A program made the translations under genes and the position numbers. The notes beneath the pieces are model-generated. The model saw only the letters and a program-made list of their open reading frames with translations, was not told the origin of the DNA and searched no databases. 59,915 nucleotides of DNA. Source: Marisediminitalea alba (GTDB taxonomy: Bacteria; Pseudomonadota; Gammaproteobacteria; Enterobacterales; Alteromonadaceae). The stretch covers positions 1 to 59,915 of the forward strand of contig NZ_PVNP01000212.1 of assembly GCF_002993365.1 (NCBI RefSeq), in the 5' to 3' direction. Below are positions 43,069 through 52,438 of this stretch, in pieces (position 1 is the first letter of the stretch; each line of letters starts with the position of its first letter).

Positions 43069-43982
43069 TAGAAGTAACCTTCCATTTTCTTCTTCTCCAT
43101 GGAGCCTGCGCTGTCATGGTCGATAACCCGGCCCTGACGCTCTGACGTTTTGGTCAGCAGCATTTCCTGAATAACTTCAGGCAGGGTTGCAGCAGTCGAT
43201 TCCACCGCGCCGGTAAGCGGGTAACAACCCAGAGTACGGAAGCGCACCGATTTCATTTCTGGTACTTCGCCTTCTTCCAGTGGCATACGGTCATCATCAA
43301 CCATAATCAGCACGCCATCACGCTTAACAACCGGACGAGGCTTCGCCAGGTACAGTTGTGGAATGTCGATGTTTTCTTTGTAGATGTATTGCCAGATATC
43401 CAGCTCAGTCCAGTTCGACATAGGGAATACCCGAATGCTTTCGCCGCGGTTTACCTGTGAGTTATAAATATTCCATAACTCCGGGCGTTGATTCTTTGGA
43501 TCCCAGCGGTGGTTGCTGTCACGGAATGAGTAAACACGCTCTTTGGCGCGTGATTTCTCTTCGTCACGACGAGCGCCACCGAAAGCGGCGTCGAACTTAT
43601 ATTTGTTCAGCGCTTGTTTGAGAGCGGCAGTTTTCATCACATCAGTGTGCTTGGCACTACCGTGAGAGAATGGGCCCATGCCCATGTCAACGCCTTCCTG
43701 ATTGATGTGTACCAGCAGATCAAAGCCGTGCTTTTTGGCCTGCTGGTCACGAAACTCTATCATTTCTTTAAACTTCCACGTTGTATCAACGTGAAGTAAT
43801 GGGAAAGGGATTTTGCCAGGAGCAAATGCCTTACGCGCCAAATGAAGTAACACCGAAGAGTCCTTGCCTACGGAATAAAGCATCACCGGATTTTCAAATT
43901 CTGCGGCGACTTCACGAAAGATATGGATACTCTCGGCTTCGAGTTGTTTCAAGTGGGTGGTTGACGGGATACTATCAGTCAT
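43068..43982 (-). CDS. cysD: Sulfate adenylyltransferase subunit 2
   Basis: A 304-residue PP-loop ATP pyrophosphatase-type subunit that makes APS from sulfate and ATP with CysN. The PP-loop is MLYSVGKDSSVLLHLARKAF (about 34-53). FGGARRDEEKSRAKER and the C-terminal MEKKKMEGYF are family hallmarks. First gene of the operon. Length matches E. coli CysD (302). A CysB site was not identified upstream. Confidence 0.97.
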   Translation of the reverse strand: MTDSIPSTTHLKQLEAESIHIFREVAAEFENPVMLYSVGKDSSVLLHLARKAFAPGKIPFPLLHVDTTWKFKEMIEFRDQQAKKHGFDLLVHINQEGVDMGMGPFSHGSAKHTDVMKTAALKQALNKYKFDAAFGGARRDEEKSRAKERVYSFRDSNHRWDPKNQRPELWNIYNSQVNRGESIRVFPMSNWTELDIWQYIYKENIDIPQLYLAKPRPVVKRDGVLIMVDDDRMPLEEGEVPEMKSVRFRTLGCYPLTGAVESTAATLPEVIQEMLLTKTSERQGRVIDHDSAGSMEKKKMEGYF

Positions 43983-44308
43983 TTATCGAGTCCGAAGTTG
44001 TTTTGGTTTATATACGAAATGATTATATGCATAGAACCCTAACATATTTAGAAACAAAAGTGCTATGTTATTTTGCTATTTGAAATTACGTTTTTATTCC
44101 ACTGTAATTCAGCCGTCATAAAAGCGGGTTGATTATCGTTTAATGGGAATAAGAAGGTGCATAGATGAACCAGCGATGAGCCGTTGATTTGTATGGACCT
44201 GCGAGGAAAGGGAAGGGTAAAACAAGAAGTCATCAGGCCAAGTTGCTTTAAAAATATACAGCAACACAGGGTGAGAACGAACCCCGCATTGCTGCTCCGA
44301 TGTGTTAG
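43983..44308. other. Intergenic region upstream of the cys operon
   Basis: 326 bases between cysD and putP, both on the minus strand. The AT-rich part (about 43990-44100) should hold the cysD promoter. No clear terminator for putP and no gene was seen. Confidence 0.6.
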
Positions 44309-45829
44309 TTAAATCACTTTTTGCTGGTGGTGTAACGCGTCTTCAAACTTTTCAAAGGTCTGTTTAACGCTTTCCCGTGGTTGGGTGAGTTTAGACACCA
44401 CCACAATAGCAATACTCGATAAAATAAAGCCCGGCACAATTTCATACATCCAGGCACTGAGTGACTGTCCACCAATGGTAATTGGCAGGTAAATCCATAG
44501 CAGTACCGTTACTGCGCCGGTGATCATGCCGGCAAATGCCGCCGCCCGGGTCATATGACGGTCGAACAGGCTGAATATTACGAGTGGACCGAAGGCCGCG
44601 CCAAAACCTGCCCAGGCATTACTGACCAGCGACAATATTGTGCTGTCACGGTCATAAGCCAGCGCGATGGCTACTGCCGCTACCACAATGACGGATATCC
44701 GCCCGGCGATAACCAGTTCTTTCTCTGATGCATCCTTACGCAGGAATACCTGATAGAAGTCGCTGGTTAACGAGCTGGAGGTCACCAGTAACTGAGAGGA
44801 AATGGTACTCATAATTGCCGCCAGAATGGCAGCCAGTAAAAAGCCGCCGATTAACGGGTGGAACAGCAGTTGCGACAAGTAAATAAAAATGGTTTCCGGG
44901 TCGATGCTAACGCCATCCTGTTGACTCACATAAGCCATCCCGTACAAGCCGGTAAACAAAGCACCAATGATGGACATGATCATCCAGCTCATGCCGATAC
45001 GGCGGGCAACCGGTACATCTTTTACCGAACGAATGGCCATAAAGCGCACAATGATATGGGGTTGACCAAAGTAGCCTAAGCCCCAGGCCAGCAGAGAAAT
45101 AATCCCGATAGTCGAAAGCGCTGTGTTGGTAGAGGCGTCGGTAAACAGGGCGAACAAATTGGGGTTAATATCGGTGATAATGGCATTGGCATCCGATAAA
45201 CCGCCGAGGTTCATGATCACCACAATAGGCACCAGAATCAGAGACAGAAACATAATGCAGCCTTGGACAAAGTCGGTCATGCTCACCGCCATAAAGCCAC
45301 CAATTAAGGTGTAGGCAACCACCACGCCAGCGGTAACATAAAGGCCTAATTCGTAACTCAGGTTAAAAGATGACTCAAACAGCTTGCCGCCGGCCACCAC
45401 ACCAGAAGAGGTATAAAGGGTAAAAAAGATAACAATCACTACCGAAGCAATCACCCGCAGCATGCGCGAGTTATCGGCAAAGCGGTTTTCAAAGTAATCG
45501 GGCAGGGTGATAGCGTTATTGGCAATCTCGGTGTATACCCGCAAGCGCGGCGCTACCAGAATGTAATTGGCAAACGCACCGATGGTCAGGCCTACCGCTA
45601 TCCACATGGCCGATATTCCCGCTACGTACATGGCACCGGGTAAGCCCATTAACATCCAGCCACTCATATCCGAGGCGCCGGCCGATAGCGCCGTTACGGC
45701 AGGGCCAAGTTTACGCCCGCCCAGCATATAGCCTTCTACACTGGTATCGGACTCTTTAAAGCTATACCAGCCTATACCCAGCATAACCAGAAAATACAGT
45801 CCCAAAGAAATCATTGTGCCAACTGCCAT
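44309..45829 (-). CDS. putP: Sodium/proline symporter
   Basis: A 506-residue SSS-family transporter with about thirteen helices that imports proline with Na+, as nutrient or osmoprotectant. Recognised motifs include GRKLGPAVTALSAGASDMSGW (helix 2 with Na+ ligands), LPDYFENRFADNSRMLR, and GYFGQPHIIVRFMA. Length matches E. coli PutP (502). No putA is adjacent. The gene stands alone, with about 270 gene-free bases upstream (45830-46097). Confidence 0.95.
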   Translation of the reverse strand: MAVGTMISLGLYFLVMLGIGWYSFKESDTSVEGYMLGGRKLGPAVTALSAGASDMSGWMLMGLPGAMYVAGISAMWIAVGLTIGAFANYILVAPRLRVYTEIANNAITLPDYFENRFADNSRMLRVIASVVIVIFFTLYTSSGVVAGGKLFESSFNLSYELGLYVTAGVVVAYTLIGGFMAVSMTDFVQGCIMFLSLILVPIVVIMNLGGLSDANAIITDINPNLFALFTDASTNTALSTIGIISLLAWGLGYFGQPHIIVRFMAIRSVKDVPVARRIGMSWMIMSIIGALFTGLYGMAYVSQQDGVSIDPETIFIYLSQLLFHPLIGGFLLAAILAAIMSTISSQLLVTSSSLTSDFYQVFLRKDASEKELVIAGRISVIVVAAVAIALAYDRDSTILSLVSNAWAGFGAAFGPLVIFSLFDRHMTRAAAFAGMITGAVTVLLWIYLPITIGGQSLSAWMYEIVPGFILSSIAIVVVSKLTQPRESVKQTFEKFEDALHHQQKVI

Positions 45830-46097
45830 TAGCGTTCCCTTCTCATTATTGTTTGATTTAAGTGTGCTTTTTACGGGGATGCGTTGCTTAAGCCGGTTTG
45901 CCCCTAAAGCATCTCGTGTTGGTCCACTATAACAGGATGACAGCCAATAGGTAAGGCGAGGGCTTGAAAGCCCTTAAGTGAAGCTGAGGAATTTATGCAA
46001 GTTAATCGTTTATAACGATAAGCTCTATCAGATATGTAAGTTCAACAAGGTTGTGGTGGCATACTGAGTTGTAATCGATAGCGTCTGGCATAATAAA

Positions 46098-46292
46098 TCA
46101 GGGGTGTAGACGTGTTCTGCTGAGCCATTTAAGAGTGAGATAAACGGCGGCTGTAGTCGCGCCCGCACTAAAATTTTTCGCAATTATCACTATCTGTCCC
46201 TCGGCACTGATTACTTGCTCCACGGTAATGATCAGAGCGACTCCTGATAGCAAACTTATAAAAACGAACAGTATTTCTTTGCTGAGTCTCAT
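46098..46292 (-). CDS. Small two-helix membrane protein
   Basis: A 64-residue protein not recognised from any family. The ATG at 46292 (MRLSKEILFVFISL) has an AGGAG ribosome site six bases away; an upstream ATG in the same frame has none. Two hydrophobic helices lie at about 6-28 and 35-58, with a basic C-terminal end (KWLSRTRLHP). It may be an independent gene in the space between putP and the DUF3379 gene. Function is unknown. Confidence 0.6.
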   Translation of the reverse strand: MRLSKEILFVFISLLSGVALIITVEQVISAEGQIVIIAKNFSAGATTAAVYLTLKWLSRTRLHP

Positions 46293-46497
46293 ATCAAACT
46301 CCTGTATATCCGGGCCGCTACCTGGCCATATATTCATAGTGCACATGCACTTGGTATTCAGTGCACCTTTGTGTCTTAAACCTATTTTGGCCTTAATCGC
46401 ATTTCAGTTTAACTGAACGTCAAAACAGTTTTGTGATTTACAGGAATGGGTGGACAAGCCGGGCAATTCCTGCCCGGCGTTTTACATTAGGGGGCGT

Positions 46498-47199
46498 TTA
46501 AGCCGAGAATTTTAAATATTGCTTAAGTTCTGTTTTAAATGCCGGGATATTGGCATCTTTATCACCTACAACCAGAATGTTGGTTTTATGTAGGGCATAA
46601 CTGCTGCCCTGATACACTTCGTCAGCAAAGTCGTTGCTCATAGGCTTATCGTGATCTGGCACCAGGAAAACCGACATACGCCCTTCTGGGGTTTCGATAA
46701 TCAGGTGCAAACTACGGATCGCATCAAGTATGCAGTAATTCGCCGAAGCGATATGACCAATGGATGTATCAAGCTCGGCACCAAACTGAGCCAGCTTTGC
46801 ATTAACTAACTGTGGTGTTACTTCTGTATTCGCGTGAGGTTGTTCAGTCTCTGCATAGTACATATGCGCCAACGCGGCCTGATCCAGCTGTACGTGTTGT
46901 TGCTGCCAGGCAGTGAGGGCAATACCAAAGGTAAAGGCAACACTGGCTGCAAGGCCAATATACCAGCGGTTGCGGCGTTTTTGCTGATTAAACTCCCGCA
47001 TCGTTTGCTTGAGGATCAATCGGTTAGCTAAGTCGTCAGGCACGGGCACGCTAGCTGCAGTTTTGAGCTTCTCATCAAGTTGCTTGATGTCCTGCCAAAA
47101 TGCATCGTTGTCTGGATTTTGCGCAGCAGCTTCGAGTAAATCTTTCTCGTTATCCGCGGGGTTGGTATAGACCCGACGGCGAAATTCTAATTCATCCAC
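46498..47199 (-). CDS. DUF3379 protein, probable anti-sigma factor
   Basis: A 233-residue protein with a cytoplasmic N-terminal part (ELEFRRRVYTNP, about 1-75), one transmembrane helix (about 81-98, WYIGLAASVAFTFGIALTAW) and a periplasmic domain (about 100-233) with a Cys in ASANYCILDA. The gene overlaps the upstream ECF sigma gene by eight bases. Topology and pairing are those of membrane anti-sigma factors. The domain type is recognised as DUF3379; the signal is unknown. Confidence 0.85.
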   Translation of the reverse strand: MDELEFRRRVYTNPADNEKDLLEAAAQNPDNDAFWQDIKQLDEKLKTAASVPVPDDLANRLILKQTMREFNQQKRRNRWYIGLAASVAFTFGIALTAWQQQHVQLDQAALAHMYYAETEQPHANTEVTPQLVNAKLAQFGAELDTSIGHIASANYCILDAIRSLHLIIETPEGRMSVFLVPDHDKPMSNDFADEVYQGSSYALHKTNILVVGDKDANIPAFKTELKQYLKFSA

Positions 47200-47701
47200 T
47201 ATGAAAACCTCTTTGTTGCGACGATGATGTCAGTGCATCCTTTAATTGCGCTCTCGCTCTGAACAGCCTTGTCATAACGGTATTTTTATTGAGTTCCAGT
47301 TGCTGGGCGATTTCATCGCCACTAAAGCCAAAGATGATTTGCAACATCAAAGGCTCGCGATAATCCGGTGCCAGCTTACCGATTGCCCGTCGGACCTGAC
47401 GAACTTCTGCGTCACTGTCCTGATCCTCATTGCCAGCAACGGACACTTCGTCGAAGTCGACTAAATCGAATTGCTTGCGTTCAAAACGCCGGGCGTTTTC
47501 CCGTCTCAGAATGGTGATCAACCAGGATTTTGCGGCCTTTTCGTCCTGTAAACTATCCAATGCCCGCCAGGCGCGCAGGAAAGTCTCCTGCACAATATCT
47601 TCGGCAGTACTCTTGTCGTTTGTGAGCCAGTACGCATAGCGATAAATATCACCGTGAAGAGCACGTACCAAAGCTTCGTAGCGGAGCGTTTTTTCTTTCA
47701 T
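47192..47701 (-). CDS. ECF sigma factor
   Basis: A 169-residue sigma-70 family factor. Region 2 is about 10-75 (STAEDIVQETFLRAWRAL), region 4 about 105-158 (LAPDYREPLMLQIIFGFSGDE, then LNKNTVMTRLFRARAQLKDAL). It is the first gene of a two-gene unit with the DUF3379 membrane protein and lies 140 bases downstream of batD, with a terminator between. Targets are unknown. Confidence 0.93.
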   Translation of the reverse strand: MKEKTLRYEALVRALHGDIYRYAYWLTNDKSTAEDIVQETFLRAWRALDSLQDEKAAKSWLITILRRENARRFERKQFDLVDFDEVSVAGNEDQDSDAEVRQVRRAIGKLAPDYREPLMLQIIFGFSGDEIAQQLELNKNTVMTRLFRARAQLKDALTSSSQQRGFHSG

Positions 47702-47753
47702 GATTAACCAGACCTGACATTAAATAAATTAATTTCACAAAAGAATAAAATTT

Positions 47754-47791
47754 TTCAAAAAAAATAAAGGAGCTAAAACGCTCCTTTATTT
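47754..47791 (-). terminator. Terminator of the moxR-bat operon
   Basis: AAATAAAGGAGC (47762-47773) and GCTCCTTTATTT (47780-47791), a 12-bp stem with a TAAAAC loop. On the minus strand it is followed by a T run, about 50 bases after the batD stop. Confidence 0.85.
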
Positions 47792-47812
47792 ATCCATTTA
47801 TCCATTTATCCA
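47789..47812. repeat. TTTATCCA repeated three times
   Basis: Three head-to-tail copies of an octamer (47789-47796, 47797-47804, 47805-47812) between batD and its terminator. Probably a slippage product in non-coding DNA. Confidence 0.8.
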
Positions 47813-47841
47813 AAGTCAGTTAACCAGCGACCAAATTAGCA

Positions 47842-49509
47842 TTAACTGGCAGGGTAGAGGGGGGATAGTCCCTGCCCGGAAGCGCTTTGCCGGTTTGGCA
47901 GGCTCTTCAGCTTATTAAGCAGGGCAGATGGATCCCACTTTCCTGGCTGCGACGCGTAGCCTGCGGCCATCATCGCGTCAACCTCAGGCTTTATCTGTTG
48001 CTCTATTTGCCAGCGCTTAGCCGCAGAGAACTGACTAAGCCACTGGGTAAGGGCCGGTTGGATTTTCCGGATATCGCCCTGACGAACAATTTGCTGTAAC
48101 TGATTGACTGACGCTGTGGGTTGGACCGCTTCTGCTTGCGAAGAGGGAAGGTTGCGCGGGCCTCGTTTTTTAAGCTGAACGTAGGTAAAAAGCCAGCCAA
48201 TAAGTGTCAGCAGCCACAGCGCTAACATGATGGTGTGCAGATTATCCCATTCGTTTTGTGCGGTCTCAGCTGTTCCTGGCTGAGCTGGTGTTTGTTCTTC
48301 TTCTGCCGGTTGTGGCTGTTCTGTTTGCATTGGGGCCGGAGTTAGCGCTGGCGTTGATTGTCCGGCTGCGGCTATCACGTTTACCGTGCGACTGGGCAGC
48401 TTTGCGTATTCGGTTTTACCGGTAGACACGTTAAACCAGGGCACTCTCACTTCAGGAATAATATAGCTGCCTGCTTTGGTTGGGATCATGGCAACCGATT
48501 CGGTGCGCTGCACAATCAGGCGATTATCCTTTTCTGCCGATGCACTGTTGGCCTGGTCCGGATACAGTTTAAAATCCGGCGGATAGATTTGTTCTATCTC
48601 CGGCAGTTGCTCCTCTACCACGCCTACCGCGGTAAGCGTAAGAGTGCGGGTGACCGGCTCACCCACCGTAAAAGTATCGCTTTGCCATTCTTCATCCAGT
48701 TGTACAAAATCGCTGGGTAACCAATGATAATTCACTTCAGCGGGGATGGGTTTCACCTCTACCTGCACATCCGGCCCTACCCGGTTGATAGTTTGGGTAC
48801 GGTTAAAAAAGCCAAAGCGCTGATTGGTGTTAGGGGCAATTACCTCGCCGGAGAACACTGGGCCACGAATGGTAAAGGTACCGGATTGCTGGGGTAATAC
48901 GGCAAAGTTACGCTCCACTACCTGGTAGCGACGGCCATTCACCAGCTCAGTGTATTGCTTGTCATCACCGAGCTGTTGGATTTGCGCGTTTTCCAGTTCT
49001 GGTGCTTGCAGACTGCCGCGCTCAATTTGCGAAGACAGATATAGCTTTACTGTATAACGCAACTGCTGCTGTAAATACACCGAATCATTGTTTACTTCGG
49101 TACTCACGTAATAATCCCGTGCAGGGGCATTATCCCCTTGCTGAACCGGAATAACTCTTACCTCCACCGGCGCACTTTTTTGTCCTTCAATGGTAAAGGC
49201 AGGGATGGTAAATGTTCCGACCTTACGCGGAAACAAGGTGGTGCTCCAGGTAGTTGTACGCCGGGTATCGAAATTGATAATGGAGGTTTGCGAGCTTACC
49301 GAAGTGCGCCCCACAACAAAGTCACTGAGCAACACTGAGCTGTCGAAAGCTTCTCTTTCGGCATCGCCTTCGGCGGTAACGGTCAGGGTGATGGCTTCAT
49401 CGAGCATCACCGGGTTTTTATCCACGGTCGCAGTGACGCTGGTTACTTCAGCGTGGGCAGAAAAAGTCAGTAACAGTAACCATATAAACCAATGGCGTTG
49501 TTTAAGCAT
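47842..49509 (-). CDS. batD: BatD-family membrane protein
   Basis: A 555-residue protein of the bat (Bacteroides aerotolerance-like) cluster. The ATG at 49509 overlaps the preceding stop (TAATG). A signal peptide (FIWLLLLTFSAHA) precedes several periplasmic Ig-like beta domains (ITLTVTAEGDAE; FTIRGPVFSGEV; VGEPVTRTLTLTAVG). One transmembrane helix is at about 420-440 (IMLALWLLTLIGWLFTYVQL) and a cytoplasmic tail follows. Its exact job is unknown; it probably forms a membrane complex with the VWA proteins upstream, driven by MoxR. Confidence 0.9.
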   Translation of the reverse strand: MLKQRHWFIWLLLLTFSAHAEVTSVTATVDKNPVMLDEAITLTVTAEGDAEREAFDSSVLLSDFVVGRTSVSSQTSIINFDTRRTTTWSTTLFPRKVGTFTIPAFTIEGQKSAPVEVRVIPVQQGDNAPARDYYVSTEVNNDSVYLQQQLRYTVKLYLSSQIERGSLQAPELENAQIQQLGDDKQYTELVNGRRYQVVERNFAVLPQQSGTFTIRGPVFSGEVIAPNTNQRFGFFNRTQTINRVGPDVQVEVKPIPAEVNYHWLPSDFVQLDEEWQSDTFTVGEPVTRTLTLTAVGVVEEQLPEIEQIYPPDFKLYPDQANSASAEKDNRLIVQRTESVAMIPTKAGSYIIPEVRVPWFNVSTGKTEYAKLPSRTVNVIAAAGQSTPALTPAPMQTEQPQPAEEEQTPAQPGTAETAQNEWDNLHTIMLALWLLTLIGWLFTYVQLKKRGPRNLPSSQAEAVQPTASVNQLQQIVRQGDIRKIQPALTQWLSQFSAAKRWQIEQQIKPEVDAMMAAGYASQPGKWDPSALLNKLKSLPNRQSASGQGLSPLYPAS

Positions 49510-51428
49510 TACCAATCACTCCGGTTTGAATCTGGTGGGCGGCGATACTGCCGCTTCTGGGCTTCCAGTTGCATTTTGCGTTTAAGTAAGAAAGCAGGAT
49601 CATCAGGAACCCGGCGCAACAAATTGTTCAACCGCTGCTGGGTTTCCTTATCCCGCTCGCTTTGTTCCTGTTGACCTTGTTGGGCCTGAGCGTGTTGTTC
49701 CTCTTGCTCACCTTGCTGCTGTTGTTGTTCTTCGGACTGTGCATCCTGGTCGTCCTGTTGCTCGCCTTCCTGTTGCTCCTGCTCAGACTGTTGATCGGCA
49801 TTTTGCTGATCTTGTTGCGAGTTTTGCTGTGAATCCTGCTGATTCTGACCATTTTGCTGTTCAGCGTTTTGTTGATCCTGCCCGGATTCACCCTCCTGCT
49901 GGTCAGACTGTTGCTGGTCTTGCTGCGACTGATCCTGTTGATTCTGGTCCTGTTGGTTTTGTTGATTCTGCTGTTGTTGGTCCTGCTGTTCCTTGAGCTT
50001 TTCGATCAACGCTTTGTTGTCTTTGGCATCAGGGAATGTCGGGCGTTTTTCCAGCGCTTTATTATAAGCGGCTATTGCGGCATCCAATTGACCAGCCCTG
50101 GCCAGTGCATTGCCCTGATTGTAATAACCGTCGGCAGTGTCAAACTGAGCATAGGTCTCGGCAGCTGCGGCATAATCACCTTCACGGTACTGGGCTGCGC
50201 CTTTCCAGGCTGGGTCCTCAAAATTACTGCTTGCGGCGTCAAACTGCGACGCGTTGTATGCCTCCAAACCTTGCTGATCGGCATTTAAGAAGGGCTTCTT
50301 CCACCATGGCAGGCCAGGCATGTCGTTTTGTGGTGCACCTTCGGGTGCTTCTGCCGGCTGGTTTTGTTGTTCCTGAGCGCTGGCTGGCGGCGTGGGTAGG
50401 GTCAGTGTGACTGAGACTAACAGAGCAAAGATCAAACCACGCTTAAACGCAAAGGCGGCAATGGGTAATAACAGTAGTAATAAATAAGGGCCGGCCTCGC
50501 GCCACTCATCACCCTGGTTGTTATTGTCATTATCCTCGGTTTCGCGATTTTCAAAGCGGCCCGTTGCTGAGAGCTGGCGAATATCGGCATCATTGGCAGT
50601 TAACTCGGCAAAGGTGCCACCACCTTGCCGGCTAAGCTGTTGTAGTGCGCCAGCATTCAGTTTGGGTACCACAATCGAGCCATTATTCCGTTTAAGCAAT
50701 TCGCCGTTGAGCTGCTTGATAGGTGCACCTTCTGCGGTGCCGACACCCAGAATGTTCACCTTAAACGGGGTTTCAGAAAGAAAGTCGCTTAACTCTTTCA
50801 TTTGTGAAATTTCCACGCCATCGGTGATCCAGTAGAGCATGCCATTCTGAAAGCCGGCATTGGTTAGCAGGGTTTCAGCCAGGCGTAACCCCTGTACCGG
50901 ATCGCTGCCAGCAACCGGCATAATTTCCGGACTCAAACCCGGTAGCAGCGCGTTGAGGGTATTGGCATCCTCGGTAAGCGGGCTGATCACAAAGGCATCA
51001 CCGGCATAAGCCACCAGGCCCATATCGCCCTCATCGATTAGGTTAACCAGATCGATAGCTTTGTATTTAGCGCGGGACAGGCGGTCGGGCGCTATGTCGG
51101 TAGCGCGCATGGAAAGCGACATATCCAGCACTAGCACATGACCGGTTTTAACCTGATATACCGGTTGCGGGATGCGCTCCCAGGTAGGCCCGGCCAGGGC
51201 AATAACGCCTAACAGCCAGGTAAGCGCCAGAAACGGCACAAACAGCGAAGTAACAGATTGTTGTTTTCCGGTAATTAAATGCTGGTAAAGGTGACTGGCA
51301 ATCACGCCCTGCCAGCCAGTGGCTTTTGCGCGCCAGCGTTTAACAAACCACACTGCTATTAGCAGGGGAATGAGCGCATAGAACCATTCCGGACGTAAAA
51401 AATGAAAATCAGCAGGCAGTAACATCAT
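49509..51428 (-). CDS. batB: VWA and TPR domain membrane protein (BatB/BatC fusion)
   Basis: A 639-residue protein. N-terminal membrane helices (about 12-30 and 60-80) are followed by a von Willebrand A domain with MIDAS motif VLDMSLSMRATD (about 98-109), a helix near 315-345, then TPR repeats (YYNQGNALARAGQLDAAIAA, about 440-470). From about 490 to 600 the chain is almost only Gln, Asn, Glu and Asp. The stop TAA overlaps the batD start and the start overlaps the batA stop (ATGA). In some bacteria the TPR part is a separate gene, batC. The low-complexity tract is typical of these proteins but long here. Confidence 0.9.
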   Translation of the reverse strand: MMLLPADFHFLRPEWFYALIPLLIAVWFVKRWRAKATGWQGVIASHLYQHLITGKQQSVTSLFVPFLALTWLLGVIALAGPTWERIPQPVYQVKTGHVLVLDMSLSMRATDIAPDRLSRAKYKAIDLVNLIDEGDMGLVAYAGDAFVISPLTEDANTLNALLPGLSPEIMPVAGSDPVQGLRLAETLLTNAGFQNGMLYWITDGVEISQMKELSDFLSETPFKVNILGVGTAEGAPIKQLNGELLKRNNGSIVVPKLNAGALQQLSRQGGGTFAELTANDADIRQLSATGRFENRETEDNDNNNQGDEWREAGPYLLLLLLPIAAFAFKRGLIFALLVSVTLTLPTPPASAQEQQNQPAEAPEGAPQNDMPGLPWWKKPFLNADQQGLEAYNASQFDAASSNFEDPAWKGAAQYREGDYAAAAETYAQFDTADGYYNQGNALARAGQLDAAIAAYNKALEKRPTFPDAKDNKALIEKLKEQQDQQQQNQQNQQDQNQQDQSQQDQQQSDQQEGESGQDQQNAEQQNGQNQQDSQQNSQQDQQNADQQSEQEQQEGEQQDDQDAQSEEQQQQQGEQEEQHAQAQQGQQEQSERDKETQQRLNNLLRRVPDDPAFLLKRKMQLEAQKRQYRRPPDSNRSDW

Positions 51429-52438
51429 TCGGCTGACATCCTCATTGCAAAGAGTCGGCGCCAGAGCAGACTAAACAGCAGGCCAATAACCGGCAATAGG
51501 CTTAAAATCAGTGCCAGCGCCAGCGGATAATAATACAGGGCGGTGAGTGGACGCATTTTGCGTTCATCACCGGCAATAGGTTGCAGTTGGTCGAGCATGG
51601 CGTAAATTTGTTCCAGCTCGGCGGCATCCCGGGCCCGGAAGTACTGACCACCGGTGGCTTTGGCGATATCGGTCAGCATGGTTTCATCCAGTTCCTGTGA
51701 AGGATTGACCTGGCGACTGCCAAAAAAGCTGTTCACCGTCATAACATCGGCACCCACACCAATGGTATACACCGTAACACCAGCATCCACAGCCAGTTCT
51801 TTGGCCTGTTCCGGCGAGATGTTACCCGCGGTATTTTGTCCGTCGGTGAGTAATATCAGCACCCGGTTTGAGTCGGTTTTAAGCTCAAAACGCTTTACCC
51901 CTAAACCGATGGCATCGCCGATGGCGGTTTGCTCGCCCACCAGGCCAATAACGGCCTCATCGAGTAAGGTGGCAACGGTTTCTCTATCGTAAGTCAGGGG
52001 GGCCTGCAGATAAGCGGTATCCGCAAACAGTATAAGGCCAAGGCGATCGCCGACGCGCCGCTGAATAAAATCATGCAGCACTGATTTAATCATGGTCAGG
52101 CGGTTTACCTGACGGCCATTAACCAGCATGTCTTCAATTTTCATACTGCCGGAAAGGTCCACCGCTAGCATCATCTCCCGGCCTTCGCTGGGAATACTCA
52201 CCGGCTCACCCAGCCATTGAGGACGTGCAGCCGCCAATACCAGGCATACCCAGATAACGGCTGCCAATAAGTGTAGCCACACCGTTGAGCCTTTTGAGGA
52301 CCGCGTTTCTGGTAAGTTGTTCAACAGCGTTGGCACGCGTAAGGCCACTTCTGCACTCTGGGTTCTGCGGCTGAGTAGCCGGATTATCCACGGCAAAGGT
52401 AAAATACAAAGTATCCACCACCAGGCAAACTCAAACAT
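51425..52438 (-). CDS. batA: VWA domain membrane protein (BatA type)
   Basis: A 337-residue protein with two N-terminal helices (WWWILCILPLPWIIRLL; LHLLAAVIWVCLVLAAA), a VWA domain with the MIDAS motif AVDLSGSMKIED (about 92-103) and a C-terminal helix (ALALILSLLPVIGLLFSLLW). It overlaps the DUF4381 gene upstream by eight bases and the next VWA gene by four. It should bind divalent metal and a partner protein. Function of the cluster is inferred as envelope stress or complex assembly. Confidence 0.92.
   Translation of the reverse strand: MFEFAWWWILCILPLPWIIRLLSRRTQSAEVALRVPTLLNNLPETRSSKGSTVWLHLLAAVIWVCLVLAAARPQWLGEPVSIPSEGREMMLAVDLSGSMKIEDMLVNGRQVNRLTMIKSVLHDFIQRRVGDRLGLILFADTAYLQAPLTYDRETVATLLDEAVIGLVGEQTAIGDAIGLGVKRFELKTDSNRVLILLTDGQNTAGNISPEQAKELAVDAGVTVYTIGVGADVMTVNSFFGSRQVNPSQELDETMLTDIAKATGGQYFRARDAAELEQIYAMLDQLQPIAGDERKMRPLTALYYYPLALALILSLLPVIGLLFSLLWRRLFAMRMSAE

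Noticed and set aside
45958..45974. Hairpin AGGGCTT/AAGCCCT upstream of putP
   Set aside because: No T run and no gene end nearby; not enough to call a terminator.
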